A DNA stretch of 64,000 nucleotides from Neospora caninum Liverpool (Eukaryota; Apicomplexa; Conoidasida; Eucoccidiorida; Sarcocystidae), in the NCBI RefSeq assembly GCF_000208865.1, contig NC_018392.1, forward strand, positions 2,748,793 to 2,812,792, read 5' to 3'. Positions 23,856 through 36,904 of the stretch are shown here, piece by piece. The notes under the pieces were generated by a model. It saw only the letters and a list, made by a program, of their open reading frames with translations. It was not told where the DNA came from and searched no databases. Both the position numbers and the translations under genes were made by a program. Position 1 is the first letter of the stretch; each line of letters opens with the position of its first letter.

Positions 23856-26800
23856 TGGAGACGCGAGAGTGCGCGGGCCGAGACACGGACCGTCTCTTGA
23901 CAGCCGCCCCAGACTGGCAACCCGCCTGCTTCGCTCCTTCGCTTCAAGGCGCGCGAACCTCTCAGAACGCAGGGCGGGCTGAGGGCGGTAGAGACCGCCA
24001 GCAATCAGGGTCGCCCAGCGCCGCGAAAGACACGAGACAGCAAGTCCAAGGGAAAGAGAACGAGACGAGAGTCCACAGCAGGGAAAGCAGAGAAGACGAG
24101 AGTCGAACGAATCCACCTTCTCACAGTACCTCACACACGGGAAAGACGCACGGCTGGGAGCGCACCCTTCTTCGCGGCCTTTTGCCGACAAGGCAGGAAC
24201 GAAGAGGCGATGAATGCAGGAGACACTTCACGGCCTTTTCGAGCGGCTTGCCGTCACTGAGGGAAATCCTCGAGGGGTATATAGCTCATAGCTCTCTTCC
24301 TCGCTGCCAGTCACCGTCGGGCGGCCAAGAACACGGGGCAGACTGAACTTGAAAAGAACGCACAAGAGACAAACGAAGGGAGAAAAGAGAAAGGAGAGAG
24401 AGCAGAGAGAGACGAGAGAGAGAAGAGAGAGAGGCGAGACAAAAGTACAACCAGGGTACTCGATTCGAGAAGTGAGGATGGAGAACCAGTGGAAGCGAGA
24501 AAGACATGCAAAAAGGCCACGGGCCGCCACAGCGTCACCGCAGCGTGCGAGGCGAGGAGAAAAGACAAGTTTTTCAGAAGAGTTTGGAAGAGCAAAGTTG
24601 AAGAGAAGCGGACGTGTGAGAGGCGTAGCTAGTGAAACGCACACGGCGGTGCGCAAAGAGAGGCTGCACAGCGTGTGTCAATCGAAGCGAGAACGGCCCT
24701 GCGAAAAACCCTTGAATACGCTCTTTTGTTACCACGTGTAACGATCAGGCTCCGAAGCCTGTTTTGTTGAACTTGTTCTTCCTCTATTATCAATTTTTTT
24801 TCTTCTTACGCTTTCCTTCCTTGTCCCTCTGCTTCTGCTTCACCTACTGTCTCTATGTCTCTCTGTTGCACGCCTCTCACAACTATTTACATCTCTAGCC
24901 TCGATCCTCTCACGCGCTCGCTTGACTCGCTCCCGCCCTCCTCTCGTCGTGGTTGCCCGAATACACGCCGATCCGAGTGTGTGCTGCGTTCATTGAGCGC
25001 AGCCAAAGATGGCACCTGTCGTGCGCAAGGCCTTGCGCCTGGTTGTGGGCTTTTTTTCTCTTTGGCGTGTGCCATAGCGTGTTTTTGACTCCCAGCATGT
25101 CTCTTCTGATTCCTCGCTCTTGTGTTCTCAGCGCGGCACAGCGCCTCTCGGACTGGAAGTCCACTTGCTGTCTTCTCTCTCTTCTATGTCTTCCCAGCGC
25201 GTCTTGCGCGCGTTCGAGCGTCGCGGCGGGAGACCTGCAGATGTCTGTGTGCAGGAAGACGCGCAAAAAGCCTGGAAATCGCCCGCAGCTTCCCGTGCCT
25301 GTCCGTGCCGTTTTGCCTCTTCTCACCGTTTTCCCAAGAGCGCGACATTCGAGAGAACGAAGAAGACGAGGAAGAAGTCACAGGCAACACGACAGCGTTT
25401 TCCCAGTGACAGAGAGAGCCTGGACACCAGGAGGGCGAGAGCTAACCAGGGAAGGGCGCGTACAGCCGACAGCGATCGTCTGTCTTTTTGGGAGCGGCGT
25501 CGGTCCGTGGTCTTCTCAGGATTCTTCCCGCCTTTCTCCCCTTCTTGCCGGTCTTTCACACTCACGTTCAGAGAAAAAGGCGAAGAAACCGAGACCGCTC
25601 AGAACTCGCAATCTGTTCGGTCTCTCGAACTCACCTCGCCTTCCGTCCCAGGAGTGCTTCTCGTCGTGCGCTGTGCCGCCTGTCCCAGCAGGCCCGCAAA
25701 AAAAGCGAGAGACGATGTCTCGGAACCCTCTCGCGTTTTCCTCCTTTTCCCTTTATCAAGTTGGCTGTGGGAAGCACGTACAGCGAGGAGACAGACGGAT
25801 CGTCCTTTTCTCCCGCTCCAACGCGTCTCCACAGTGCCCGTGCCGTCTTTTCCTCGAGCCGAGAGCTGTCCCCTGTTCTCAGGGCGGCGTTGCCCCCCTC
25901 GAGACTCCTCTATCGCATCTTCCTCGCTTCAGAGTTTTCCCGATCTGCTGTCTTTCTGTCTGGGAATTCGTCTGGAACCTTCAAGGCTCTCGAGTCAGCC
26001 TAAATTTTGCAACGCCAGCCCGGCCCGGTATGTGTAACTCCAGTAGCTGAAAGCGCAGTCAAAACGCTGGTCTTCTGTGGCGTCCCTCCTTCTCTCCCCT
26101 CTTCCTCCCGATCTCTTGTTCTCTCTCGCTCGGTCTCTTGTTCTCTCTCGCTCGGTCTCTTGTTCTCTCTCGCTCGGTCTCTTGTTCTCTCTCGCTCGGT
26201 CTCTTGTTCTCTCTCGCTCGGTCTCTTGTTCTCTCTCGCTCGGTCTCTTGTTCTCTCTCGTTCGGTCTCTTGTTCTCTCTCGCTCGGTCTCTTGTTCTCT
26301 CTCGCTCGGTCTCTTGTTCTCTCTCGCTCGGTCTCTTGTTCTCTCTCGCTCGGTCTCTTGTTCTCTCTCGTTCGGTCTCTTGTTCTCTCTCGCTCGGTCT
26401 CTTGTTCTCTCTCGTCCGGTCTCTTGTTCTCTCTGTTGTCTTCTGTGTTCCTGTCTGTGTTGTTCTCTCTTCCCCTCTTGCAGTCTCTCGTTCACTCTTT
26501 CCCGCAGTCTTGTCCCCTTCTCACTGTCAGTCTCTTGTTTTCCGTTTCTCTCTTGTCCTCTCTTTCTGGCTGTCAGTCCTGTGTTCTCTTGTTTCGCCCT
26601 CTCTCTTGTTCGCTCTCTCTTCGCTCTGTCTGTCATGTGCTAATGCGAATGCTTTTGCGGGCACAAGTCGCTCCAGCGTTCGAGCCTCCAGACCGTTCCC
26701 CGTCTTCGTCGTGCCTGCTGTCGCATTTCTTTCGTCTCGGCTTCTCGCCTTTCCCGCGAAAAAGGACAAATCTCCAGCGACTGTGGGTGTACATGGACGC

Positions 26801-27554
26801 GTACGCAGCCCCCTTCCACCAGAGTGGAGCCTCTCTTTGCCGTTGCGTCTCTCAATCCCGGCTCGCGAACTGCAGCGACAGTCTCGCTGACTCCAGAGTG
26901 GAAACAAGAGCGGTGAAACATGGGACGCAGGAAATTGGCGACTTGCCTCGCTGCGTAAATCGGAATATCGAATAGGATCTCGCCTTCTGTCTCCCCTCTT
27001 CTTCTGTCTCCGCGTTTCGAGTGTACGAACTCCCCTACCCCTCCTCAACCCCAACAAAGCGAGCAGTTGATGAGAGACATTCACACGTACCCACCTACCG
27101 TAGATCCACCTGTTTTCTCTTCGGGAACGCGGACTTTGTCATCAGAGATTCATTTCGGTTTCTCTGCCTCTGCCTGCGGGTGTGTCCGTCTGTTTCGTTT
27201 TTTTTCCGGTAACGCCACACAATCGAATCTTGTCTTTTCCTTATCGTTGCCTCGTCTTTCTCTTCGTCTCTGTCTCTTTCTGTTTTCCGTCTTATCTCTC
27301 GGCCTACGCTCGGCATCTTTTTCTTTTGAGCTCTCCCGTCGGTTTCCCTCCGTTTCGCGCCCGCAGTCTCCTATCCGGTTGCTCGGCGCCGGCACAGCTG
27401 TGGCAGCTTGCGCGTTTCCCTGTTTTGTCCCTTGTCTCCTGTGTCTTCTGCCCCTCTCTTTCTTTTCTTTCTCTTCTTCCTCCCGTCCCCACGGTCTCGT
27501 CTCAGGCGCGCATGTGCTGTCTCGAGCACCGCCTTTGTCTTTCTTCTTCGAGAG
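23856..27554. promoter_or_regulatory. Divergent intergenic region between CW-methyltransferase and F-box/WD40 gene
   Basis: These 3.7 kb separate two divergent start codons and must hold both promoters and 5' UTRs. Purine/pyrimidine strand bias switches near the middle: the plus strand is purine-rich around 24.35-24.5 kb and pyrimidine-rich from 24.8 kb on. A CT-rich 22-bp minisatellite occupies 26111-26434. Several open frames of 200-370 codons exist on the plus strand but have no domain, a composition that merely reflects the CT bias, and overlapping alternatives in other frames. I see no supported gene. Confidence 0.55.
26111..26434. repeat. 22-bp pyrimidine-rich minisatellite, about 14-15 copies
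   Basis: The unit is CGGTCTCTTG followed by TTCTCTCTCG and CT. It is repeated head to tail with only single-base variants such as TTCGG or TCCGG for CTCGG. The array is almost pure pyrimidine on the plus strand. A 22-bp unit is not a multiple of three, so it shifts frame each copy, which argues against coding use. It lies in the shared upstream region of two divergent genes. Confidence 0.97.
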
Positions 27555-30500
27555 ATGTCTCCCTCTCCTCAGCCCTCTACCAATTCCTCATCAGATCCCT
27601 TGACTGACCCCAGCGAGGCAGAGATCGCGGATGGCCGGTCTTCTGTCCGCCGCCTTTCGCCTTCTTACGACGCAGTTCCCTCCAACATCTGTTCTTGCTC
27701 ATTCACTTGTCCCTCGCAGTCTTCTTCCTGTTCCTTTTCGGATACTCCTTCCTCGTGTGGTGTGCAGAGGAGCGATGCAGGGTGCGGAGAGACCTGGCCC
27801 GGGCGGAGCGAGGACACGGACGAAAGCGAGGCGCGGAAGCGTTTGATTTTCTCGCGTCAGGAAAGATGTGGCGAGCGCGGGGAGAGCAGTCCGCGAGGCG
27901 TCTTTGCCGCTCTCGGCTTTCGCGAGACGGTCAGCGGAGCCGGCGCGGCGAATGTCTCGGGGGACAACCGGCAGATTCTGGAAAGGCCCGAGAAGGGAGA
28001 CTGCCGGAGGAACGCAAAGACAGCAGAGACACCGGCGGCGGCTGCGCTCGGCGAGCAAAGAGTCTCGGCCTGCCTTCACGAGGAGAGTATGGACGCAGCG
28101 CGCCGAAGAGCGCGAGAAGACTGCGGGGCTCGCGAAAGGACCACAGGGCGAGAACGAGGAGAACAAGAAGAAAGAGGGGGAAAGGGGGAGGGTGTGTTGG
28201 GTGATGAGGACATCCACGCAAACGAGTCGGAGGACGGGAAGGCGAGCAGAAGCCCAGAGCAGAGAGAGGCATTAGCGAAGCCAGTCGCGTGTGGACACTC
28301 AGCCGAGGACGGAGCGTCTCTGTCTCCGTTCACGGCTTTTCTCTTGGCGGCTCCGAGTGAGTGTCTGGACCGTCTCTTTGCGTTTTTAGATTTCTCGGCC
28401 TTCTTCTCGGCCTTTGCCACCAACACGATCGCCTTCTCGGTCTTTTCCTCGCCCTCGCTGCTGCCCCAGACTTGGCGACGCTTCGCCCTCGCCCGGAAAC
28501 TCTGTTTGGTCGCGGTGCCTGCGCCGCCCTCGTGGCTTTCGAATTCGATATTTTCGGCCGATTCGCCGAGCGGAGGTCAGAAGACACTCGAGGCGGAGCG
28601 GAAGTGGGCCGCTGACGGGCGGCCTGCGCTTGGCGACGCTGAGAGGCGCGGAATGGAACCGAAAATCGAGAAGAAGCTGCCCTTGGTGACTGTGCCGTGC
28701 TGCCTGAGTCGCGGGGACTTTCTCCGCCTCGGCCAGGCGAATCGCCGTTGGCGCCTCGGCTTCTTCTCTCGCGAGCAACGGATTTCTGTCTTCACCCACG
28801 AGCCTCTCGAGAAGGCGCAGATTGTCGCGTGCCCCCCCCTGTTCTCCTCCAGTCAGGTGTCGTTTTCCGCGTCCCCGCCATTCCCGGCGCAGTCGCTCCT
28901 TCCCGGCGCGCTCGCGCGGCAGATCGGTCCGTCGAATCGCTTGACTTCTCTCGCAATCGAGGGCCGAAAGGGCGCGCGAAACGGGCCCAGTGAAGAGCCG
29001 TGCCCGCTCCTCACCGTCTGTTCCAGCTGTATATACACCGCAGACTTCGGGCGGAAAAAGGCGACGGGGACCGGGAGCTCGGGCGGGGCAGGCCGCAGCC
29101 AAGTATGTGCTGCGGGAGAGGTCCGGTTGCTCGCCGTCCCTGCTTCGATGTCGCTGGTGTCTCCTTTTCCGCTCCTCTCCGGCAGCGGCGTCATTCGCCT
29201 TCTGCATCCGAACGCGTCTGGTGCGCGAGCGGCGTCCTCCGCTTTGCCTTCCCCTCAGAGCGACGCGAAAGAAGCTGCGCACGGACCCCAAGATGCCTGG
29301 ACTGCCGGCGCAGGCTCCGTGGGTCCCGGGAACGAAGAGAAGCAGAGAAAAAAGAAGGTCCAGGCGCGCCGCCCGCCACATGTGGCCTGGGTGCCGTGCC
29401 TCGAGCACCCTCTGCTCTGGCAAAGACCGGCCAGTTCTGGACGGCGAAGGGAAGACGGCAAACGGTTCGGGACTGCTTCTCTCTGTTCTTCGCCTGGCCT
29501 TCGACCCTCGTCTTCTCCTTTTCTTGGGCCATCTTCTTCTCCGATTCATGGACCTTCTTCTCCTTTTCTAGGGCCTTCGTCTTCTCCGGGGTGTTGCCCT
29601 TCTTCTTCTCCTTTTGTTGGGCCTTCTTCGTCGCCTTTTCTAGGACCATCGTCTCCTTTTCTAGGGCTTTCTTCCTCTCCGATTCATGGCCCTTCGTCTT
29701 CTCCCTTTATGGGGCCTTCTCCTCTTCTGGAGTCGTCGTCTTTTTCCCGAAAGGAGGGAGAAGAGATTAGAAAGCGCGACGCAGAGGGACAGAGCATTCC
29801 AGGGCGCCTGCTGGCGGCGGCTGAGCGGGGGCCCGTTTCCTCGGAGGCCGTGCGAGAAGGGCGGAGGGATCAACTGAACGAACAAGGCGAATCGCCTGCA
29901 ACTCACGGAGTGGCATCCGCATCGTCTCTCTCCATATCGGCGCCGAACCACTTCCTCTGTCTCACACTTCAGCCCATCGACCTTGTTCCTCCTAGTCCGT
30001 CTCCTCCTGGCCCTCCTGTTCTGCCTCTGCCGGGCGAGGCGAGCGACGTGGGAGGTTTCAACAAAGCTGAAACGAAGGAAGACTCTGCGTCGCCGAGAGG
30101 GCCCCCATCGACCGACGCAGGTAGTGCGTGTCTTTCGGCCTCGGCTTCTTCGTCTTCGGCCTCGGCTTGTGCCTCGTTGTCTCCAGGTGAGGGAGGACAA
30201 GGTGTCGGGTGCTCTGGAGAGACGCTCAGGGCCCAATTCGGTCAGAAGGCGGAGGCACTGGCAGAAGGAGAGAAGGTCGTCGCGTGCGTGGGAGAGAAAA
30301 AGGGGGAGAGGGGCGCGAAGGGTGGCAACGAGAAAAAGGAGGAGAAAGAGGCGGCGAAGGCAGAAGCCGTCTCAAAAAAAGTCCCCAGCGACAAGTCGTC
30401 CTCTGCGAATCTCTCGTCGACGCCCGCCGCTCCGCTTTTTCGGCTTCACTCGGTGGCGCTCTGTTCGCTGCGACGGCAGCATCACGCCTCAGGGCCTCAA

Positions 30501-33500
30501 GTCCTGCATCCGCATGCCGTTGCCTGCTGCGCCCTGGAAGATGAAGAGGCGTTGACGATCGCGTCTGCTCTAGTGTGGAAACGGAATACTTCCAACAGGT
30601 CGACGCCTCTCCCCGCGCCAAGTCGAAAGTCTTCTTTCTCTCCCTCCGTACCTCCCTCTTCTTCCTCTTGTGCTCCCGCGTGTTCGTCTTCGCCTGCGAC
30701 CTGTGGGGTTGGAGAGAGGGAAACGGCTGCAGACGCTTCAGCGTCAGGTGCGGCGGCGGCCATTTCGAGGCCCGGGAATTCGGTCGAAGAGAAGCGAGAG
30801 AAATTTCCAATAAACGCGAGTGTCGCGTTCGTGTTGGGAAGCACCAGCGGCTTGGGAAGTGGCCCAGCGCCTGTCTCCTTCGTCTCCGTCATCGCCGCTG
30901 GAACGTCGTCGGGGGCGATCTACGCGACCTCGCCCTCGCCGTGCCTCGTGAGTGCATGCACCTGTCTCCCGCGGCTCGCGTCCGTGGAAGCTTCGTCTCC
31001 CTCACAAACTCCTCCAGCGCGCTCTTTTCAAACTTCTCTTCCACTGTCTTCCCCTCCCTCCTCTTCTTCCCAACCGTCCTCTTCTGCCTCGCGAATGTTG
31101 CGTCGAGACCAGAAAGCAACTGCCTTGTTTGCCGCAGAGGAGGCGAGTCGTGGCTGTCCGCTGCAGTTTGTTGGGCGCATCGCGTCGCCAGATTTTTCCC
31201 AGACTGCGTCGGGCCCGATCGACTTTTTGCACCTTGTCTCTGGGACGCCCTGGAGTTCGCCAGTTTTGCCTTCTCTCCCCGCCCCGAGTCGAGGCAGTCC
31301 CGCGTGCTCGCCTGCTTCCTCGCCGCTTCTGCAGCCTTCTTCCTTTCCCTCCGTCACGGCCCCCTCGGCCTCGCCTGTCGCTGCGTGTCCTCCCGCGCCT
31401 TCGCTGGCGGCAGACGCGCCCGACGCGCCGGCGTGGCATCTCCGAAACTGGTCCCCTGCCGTCGCTTCCGAAGCAAGCGGAGACAGGTTCTTGGAAGAGA
31501 CGCCGAGACAGAGCCCGGGAGACGGGGCGGTCCCGTCGGGGATCCTCGCCGCCGCCCTGTGGCTCTTCGCCGGGACCAGCAAAGGCGGCGGCGTGAAGAT
31601 CTTTCGGTGGACCTGGGCGTGCTCGCGAGAGCTCGAAGCTGAGCGCGAGGCGGGGCCAGCCGAGAGCGCCGACGCTCTCGCCCCGAAGAGCAGAACGGCG
31701 GAAGGGAATGAGGTTAGGGGAGAAGCGTGCACGCGGTGTAGCTACACCGGGAAGTGGGAGTGCATGTACACAATGGCTGGGCAATACGATCTCCTCACCG
31801 TCGACCTCCAGTGGGGTCTGTTTGCTCTCTCCACACCGGTCGACTCAAAAATCCTCTTTCTCTCCTTCAAGGTACGCTCTTCGTTCGAAACAGCCAAAAG
31901 GGAGGTCGGGCGTGTATCGCTGTTGTCGAGGGCGCTGCTTTCCTGTTTTTTCGTCGTCGGCGTATTCTCCGTTTTTCAAGTCCCACGGGCAGTCTGCGGC
32001 AGAGAAAGCCGCGTTTAGGGGGAGGAAGGACTCTCAACTGCGCCTCCGGATTGGGATAGGGAGAGGGAGGCAGACAAAGAGACGCCCAGGGAGAAGCTAC
32101 AAAACGATCTGAAGCCGCAAGTCGGTTGTGGAAACGAGGAGACGCAGAGATGCATTCCCAAGCAGCCACCAATGCTTCTCCACATCACTCCACAGACAGT
32201 GTCGGCCCCCTCGCGGGCCGTCGTAGGTGCCCACACTCCAGGAGATATACAACGACACGCCTCTGTACGGAAACAAGATAGACGAAAACACGGCAACGAG
32301 AGAAGAGATCTGAGGGTGGCGATCTCTTTTCGGCAGTCGGGCCCTGAATGTGCATCGCACATGTGGCGTGTCTTTGTGTCTCTTTCCCCTTGTATCTTCT
32401 TTCTGCAGAAGCTTCTGTCGCACACGCAACTCAGCTTTTCTTCGGGCCTCAGCGGCTGCGGGGCCTCTCCCTCCACGTCTGGTTCGCCCCCACATGTCTC
32501 GGTTCTCCCCTCTTCTTTTCGTTCGTCTTTTTGCTCGTCGGCATCTTCGTCTCTGCCGTTCGGGGCAGTCTCTTCTCTGTCTGCGCTGTGGAGCTCTGCG
32601 GATGCAGCCTTCGGGACTGCGTGCGCGGTGCCTCCGGGAGGATTTCCCGCGCGCTCGCTGCGGGGGTTTTCTTCGTCGCCTCTCATGTGTCCCTCGCAGG
32701 GCGCGATTGGGAAGATCTTCGTCGCGAGTCCGCCCACGTGCCTCGTCTCCTTGGGTGGCGGTCGATGGGCAGCGGCTGTGGGGCGAGCGCTGCGCCTCCT
32801 CCAAGTGCACTACGAGGAAGAGAAGAGCGAGGCGGATCGCACGGCGCGCGGCAGACCCGGAGATCGCTCCGAACGAAGAAGAGACGCGAGGGCGCCGCGA
32901 AACCATGAAGGTGAGGAGGAAGGGAGAGGCTGTGTCGCAAGCTGTGGAAAGGCGCAGAAAGCCAGGAGGGAAATGGTCTGACTTGACCATTCGCTGCTCG
33001 TTGTCGAACTCGCCTCGTTTCAGGCGGTAATACGGCGGAGCCGAGAGAAACGTTTCGTGCTTATCTGGAGGCATCCGACTTTTAAGGCGCTGGAGGTTTC
33101 ACAAGGTTTCCCAAGTGGACTGGGCATGCGTTTCTTCTTTCCGCTCCAATCGCATCTCCAGAAAGCGCGATGGAAAGAAATCTCGTGAAAAGCGTCTCCT
33201 ACTTACTCCACGCAAGTTCCACGAATCTGGGGCAAGCTACCCCGTACTCACTTGCGTGTGCCGCCTTCGTGACGCTCTCTATCTTTCCCGGGAAATGCTC
33301 CTTTTTCTGATTGCAGGTCCGTCGTCCGCTCCCGAGGCTTCGACTGTGTATGCGGCGCCGGCGACTCTGCGATGCTCCTCGCTCTGCGTGTTGAGCGGCC
33401 ACGACTCTCGCATCTATCGCTTGGCCTTCGACGGCGTGCGGCGGCTGGTGTCCGTCGACTTGGCAGAAGTTTTGATTGTCTGGGACACGTTGCGTCAGCG

Positions 33501-35820
33501 GAAGCTCGTTGGCCTGGATTTGAAGGTGAAGAATCCGCCGCTGACGGCTTCGCATCTCGCCTCGCTCTCTGCGCTCCTCCCGCGGGACTTGCGGTTCCCA
33601 GCCTCCCCGCCGCGAGGTCCCGCGCTCACGGGCGCAGACTGTGCGGCGCTATCGCTGGCGGCCCAGGCGAAGAAAGGCTCGGGTCTCTTGCTTGGCCGGG
33701 ACTGCCGAGCCGACTCCAGTCTCGCCGCGCCGTTTCTCTCCGGCACCCTCGCAGTTGTGGCGGCTGCATGCGCGGCCTCGGAGGGGCGCGTGATGGGACC
33801 GGCTCGCGCGGGCGGCGCCAAGCCGCGTCGGCTGACATCCCAGGCTCTCGGGTTCTCGGTCGCGACTGCGAAGAAGAAGGGGAGGGCGCGAGATGCCTTC
33901 TGCGCAGGCGACGAGGTCGACCAGTTCCTCGTCGCGCAGAGCGCCTCGCGGCTCCTCGCGAAAGAAAACGTCACTCAGCGGTGCAGAAAAGTGAAGCGAA
34001 AAGCCGAGCTGTGGACTGGAGGCGGCGGTCTGAGTGCATGCAGAGACGACCCCGCTCGCCACTTGGGCTCCAGGCCTAGAGGCGACGTGTGCGGGAGTCG
34101 AGGGGCCGAGACGGACAGCGACTTTGACGACGAAGAAGATTTCTTGGTGGATGACGAGCTTCGAGAGAGAGAGAACGCGCTCGCCGAAGCTGTCCAGCTC
34201 CAAATGGAATACGACCTTCGAAATCTCGACCGCCGACGCGACGCGCCAGACGGCGAAGGAACTTTCGACTTTGCGTCGCTCGCCTCTTCGGCGGGCGCCT
34301 GGACAAAGAACGGGAGTCCAGCGCAGCACGGCCCGAGGGGAACAAACTCGGGAGGCTTCCTCCCAGGTTCGCCTCAAACCGCGATTCGTTCGCTCTCGGC
34401 CTCACAGCTGGCGCCCCAAAGGCGAAGAGACTGTCCCCTCGCGGCGTCGCGGCGGCATCCGAGCACGCAGTCCAGTTGGAGTGAGGCCTCGTCCCCGCCG
34501 TCGCCGTTCCAGATGCCTCTGCATGCGCCGGCGTCTCCAGAGCTGAAGGAAAACGCCAAACCCTTCTCGCCTCCACCTGTTTCCTCCGAGAGCTACTTGG
34601 CGCATTTTCCGCCGCTCCTTGCGCTCCCGCCTCTCGTCGCTGCCGACTCCCGGGCGACGTCGCGCGAAAAGGAGCACCGGAGACTGGAGAAAGAGAAGAA
34701 GGGGGTTCCCGAGTCGCCGGAAACGACAGACGCTCGCAATGGCGAGGGCGCATCTGTCAACGACGGTTCGCGTTCTAGCGACCGCGAGCCTCCCGCGGCT
34801 GTGTCTCCTCTGTCTCTGCTGTTGAACTCGCCCCTGCAGGGCAAAGAGCCGCGCTCCGTCGCCGCCTGCCACACAGACACTCGAGAGAGTCAGCTGGAGA
34901 ATGACAAGGAGAATCGCCTGTCGTCGCCCGCCTCGGGATCTGCCGCTGTCGGGAAGCGCGAGGAGACGCCACGCCCGCAAGAGAAGAGAAAGAAGACGTT
35001 CGCAGAGGCTGCAGCTGTCGCCAAGGCGGACAACGCTCTCTCGCGGCGAGTCTCGCCGTCGGTGTCGGCTGGCCAGGCCGCTCTGAACTCCGCGCGAGCG
35101 GCCGCTTCTGAACTGTTTTGCGAAATGCTCGATCGGGACTCCGCGGAGGTGTTGAAGACTGCGGCGACGGCTCTCGGGATGTCCGTCGACGAGCTGTATG
35201 TACATCAGATGATGGAGCTGCAGCGCCACGAAGAAAGAAGCAAGCGGCGCGGAGGGAGTGAACCGAGAGCCGAGCAGCGGGACAGAAGCGGAGAAGGAGG
35301 GCCGCCCGAGAAGGGACTTGCAGAGACGGCGACTGGCGACGCAGGAAATGCCGGAAAAAGAAGGCACAATAGAGAATCGGATGACGCAACACAGCAAACT
35401 GACGAAGGAAGGAAACCCCAAACGACCGTCGAGGGGACCCAACAGACTGAAGTACCTTCCGAAACTGAACACAGGGAGACGCCCACTTCCACGAGTAAGC
35501 CGCATTCCTCGTCATCCTCTTCTTCGTCTTTGGCTTGCGGCCCCGGGGAAGACCAGAGTCCTCCTGCGGTGGCGGAGTGTCTCCTTTCGACGTTGAACGG
35601 CTTGTCGGGCGTGCCTCGGCTGATTGGGCTCCTGGGTCGGAAGGGCTTGGTTTGGAGACAAGGCCCGAACAGTCAAGCGCGACACATCGCTGCGGTCTGC
35701 GTCGGCGAGAGACAGTTGGCGCTGCTCTACCGCGAGTTGAAAATGTGGCAGATCTGGCACTTTGATAACTTCCACACTGACGAGCACGCGCCCGGATTCG
35801 TGGAGCCTGGCGACCTCTAG
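27555..35820 (+). CDS. Giant F-box-like / WD40-like repeat protein, 3 exons
   Basis: Exons are 27555-31871, 32409-32910 and 33317-35820. Phases agree and give about 2440 residues. The start is the first ATG of a long uninterrupted frame, MSPSPQPSTNSSSDPLTD. Residues about 262-320 look F-box-like (APSECLDRLFAFLDFSAFF, later TWRRFALARKL), followed by NRRWRLGFFSREQRISVF. WD40-like blades are spread along the chain: LFAGTSKGGGVKIFRW near 1335, LSGHDSRIYRLAF then LAEVLIVWDT near 1631-1655, and AVCVGERQLALLYRELKMW near 2398. Long Ser/Pro/Ala-rich and charged segments separate them, including a GPSSSP repeat near 654-727. The family role would be substrate recognition for an SCF-type ubiquitin ligase. 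Here that is an inference, because the F-box match is weak and a complete seven-blade propeller was not counted. It could instead be a plain WD40 scaffold. Confidence 0.65.
29517..29735 (+). repeat. Degenerate coding repeat (GPSSSP units) within the F-box/WD40 gene
   Basis: Short in-frame repeats of roughly 21-27 nt encode variants of G-P-S-S-S-P-F-L and G-P-S-S-S-P-I-H. At DNA level they are recurring TTTTCTAGGGCC and TCTTCTCC words. Confidence 0.85.
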
Positions 35821-36877
35821 ATACGACGGCGGGGACGCCAGAGAGCCTGTGCTATCGGGCGTATGTACGTCTCAGTGGCCAAGCGGGTGTGCCAGTCTAT
35901 AAGGCTGCGCACCTGCCTCTCGATGTACAGAGACGAGGATTCCTACCTCCGGGCAACTACATGCATACATGTATGTGAAAGTGTATGCACTTTATTTACA
36001 TGTTTATATCAGTTCATTTGTATTCATGCGCGTGTGTGTGCGCACATATCTATTGAGATGTAGATAGCGAGGTCCTAAAAATGGTAGGCGGTGGGCGTGT
36101 GGATCGCAGTCGATCTCAATGTCGCCGCGGAAGAGAAGGAACAGAATACGGCCATGGAGCGTGACAGAGAGGCCGTGAGTCTTCTCGTGCATGTAGAGAT
36201 GGAGCAGGGCCGCCTCTCTCCTCGCTGTTCTTTTTGCCTGCCTGTGTGCGACAGCGCTGCTTTTAGGCCTTTGTGCTCCCTTCTCTGTTGTTCTCCTGGG
36301 TCGGCGCCAGAGATGCATGCAGCAAGAACCGGCGGTGCGCTGGCGATCGCCTGGAAGTATCTCCTCTTCTCCCCTCACTTTTGACGAAACGGAAATTTCG
36401 TGCCTGCAAAAATCTTTTTTCTGTGGTGGAGTTCCTCCTCCGCTGTCGACGCCTGGCGCAAGCGAATGTATCCCCTTCACAACTATGTATGTGTATGTGT
36501 ATAATGTGTGTATACATGTATATATTTTTCAATTCACACTTTAGATTGCTTCCTTTTTGTACATATATTTACGTCTATGTGTATGCGAATGTCTATGGGG
36601 ATTCATGTGGCGGTAAGAGAAGGAAGTGTGGCCGAGTCAGAGACTTGGGACGCTCGTGGACTGTCTTGTGAGAAGGTGTGGAAAAACGTCGACGGGTCTT
36701 TCTTCTTGCGTGGGCCGGCAGTGGCCTGTGAACGGAGCTGTGCCTCTCGGGGCTCTTCTCTCCGGGCTAATCGGGGCGTGCATCCGCGCCTGGTCGCTTC
36801 TCTCTGCATGCTCTGCATGCGCCGTTTCCCGGTGCCTTGGCTTGCGGACGTGCCGAGAGTGCACCATATACATTAGC

Positions 36878-36904
36878 ATATATATATATATATATATATA
36901 TATG
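36878..36904. repeat. TA microsatellite
   Basis: This is a simple TA run in the convergent intergenic region downstream of the F-box/WD40 gene. Confidence 0.95.

Noticed and set aside
24953..26050. A 365-codon plus-strand open frame, with a second overlapping frame of 305 codons
   Set aside because: Two frames are open at once through CT-biased sequence, there is no recognisable domain, and it lies in a divergent upstream region. It is best read as 5' flank or UTR.
26138..26890. Hydrophobic-looking repeats (LLFSLARSLVLSRSVSCSL) on the plus strand
   Set aside because: They are the three-frame translation of a 22-bp minisatellite. Each copy changes frame, so the apparent membrane-like protein is an artefact.
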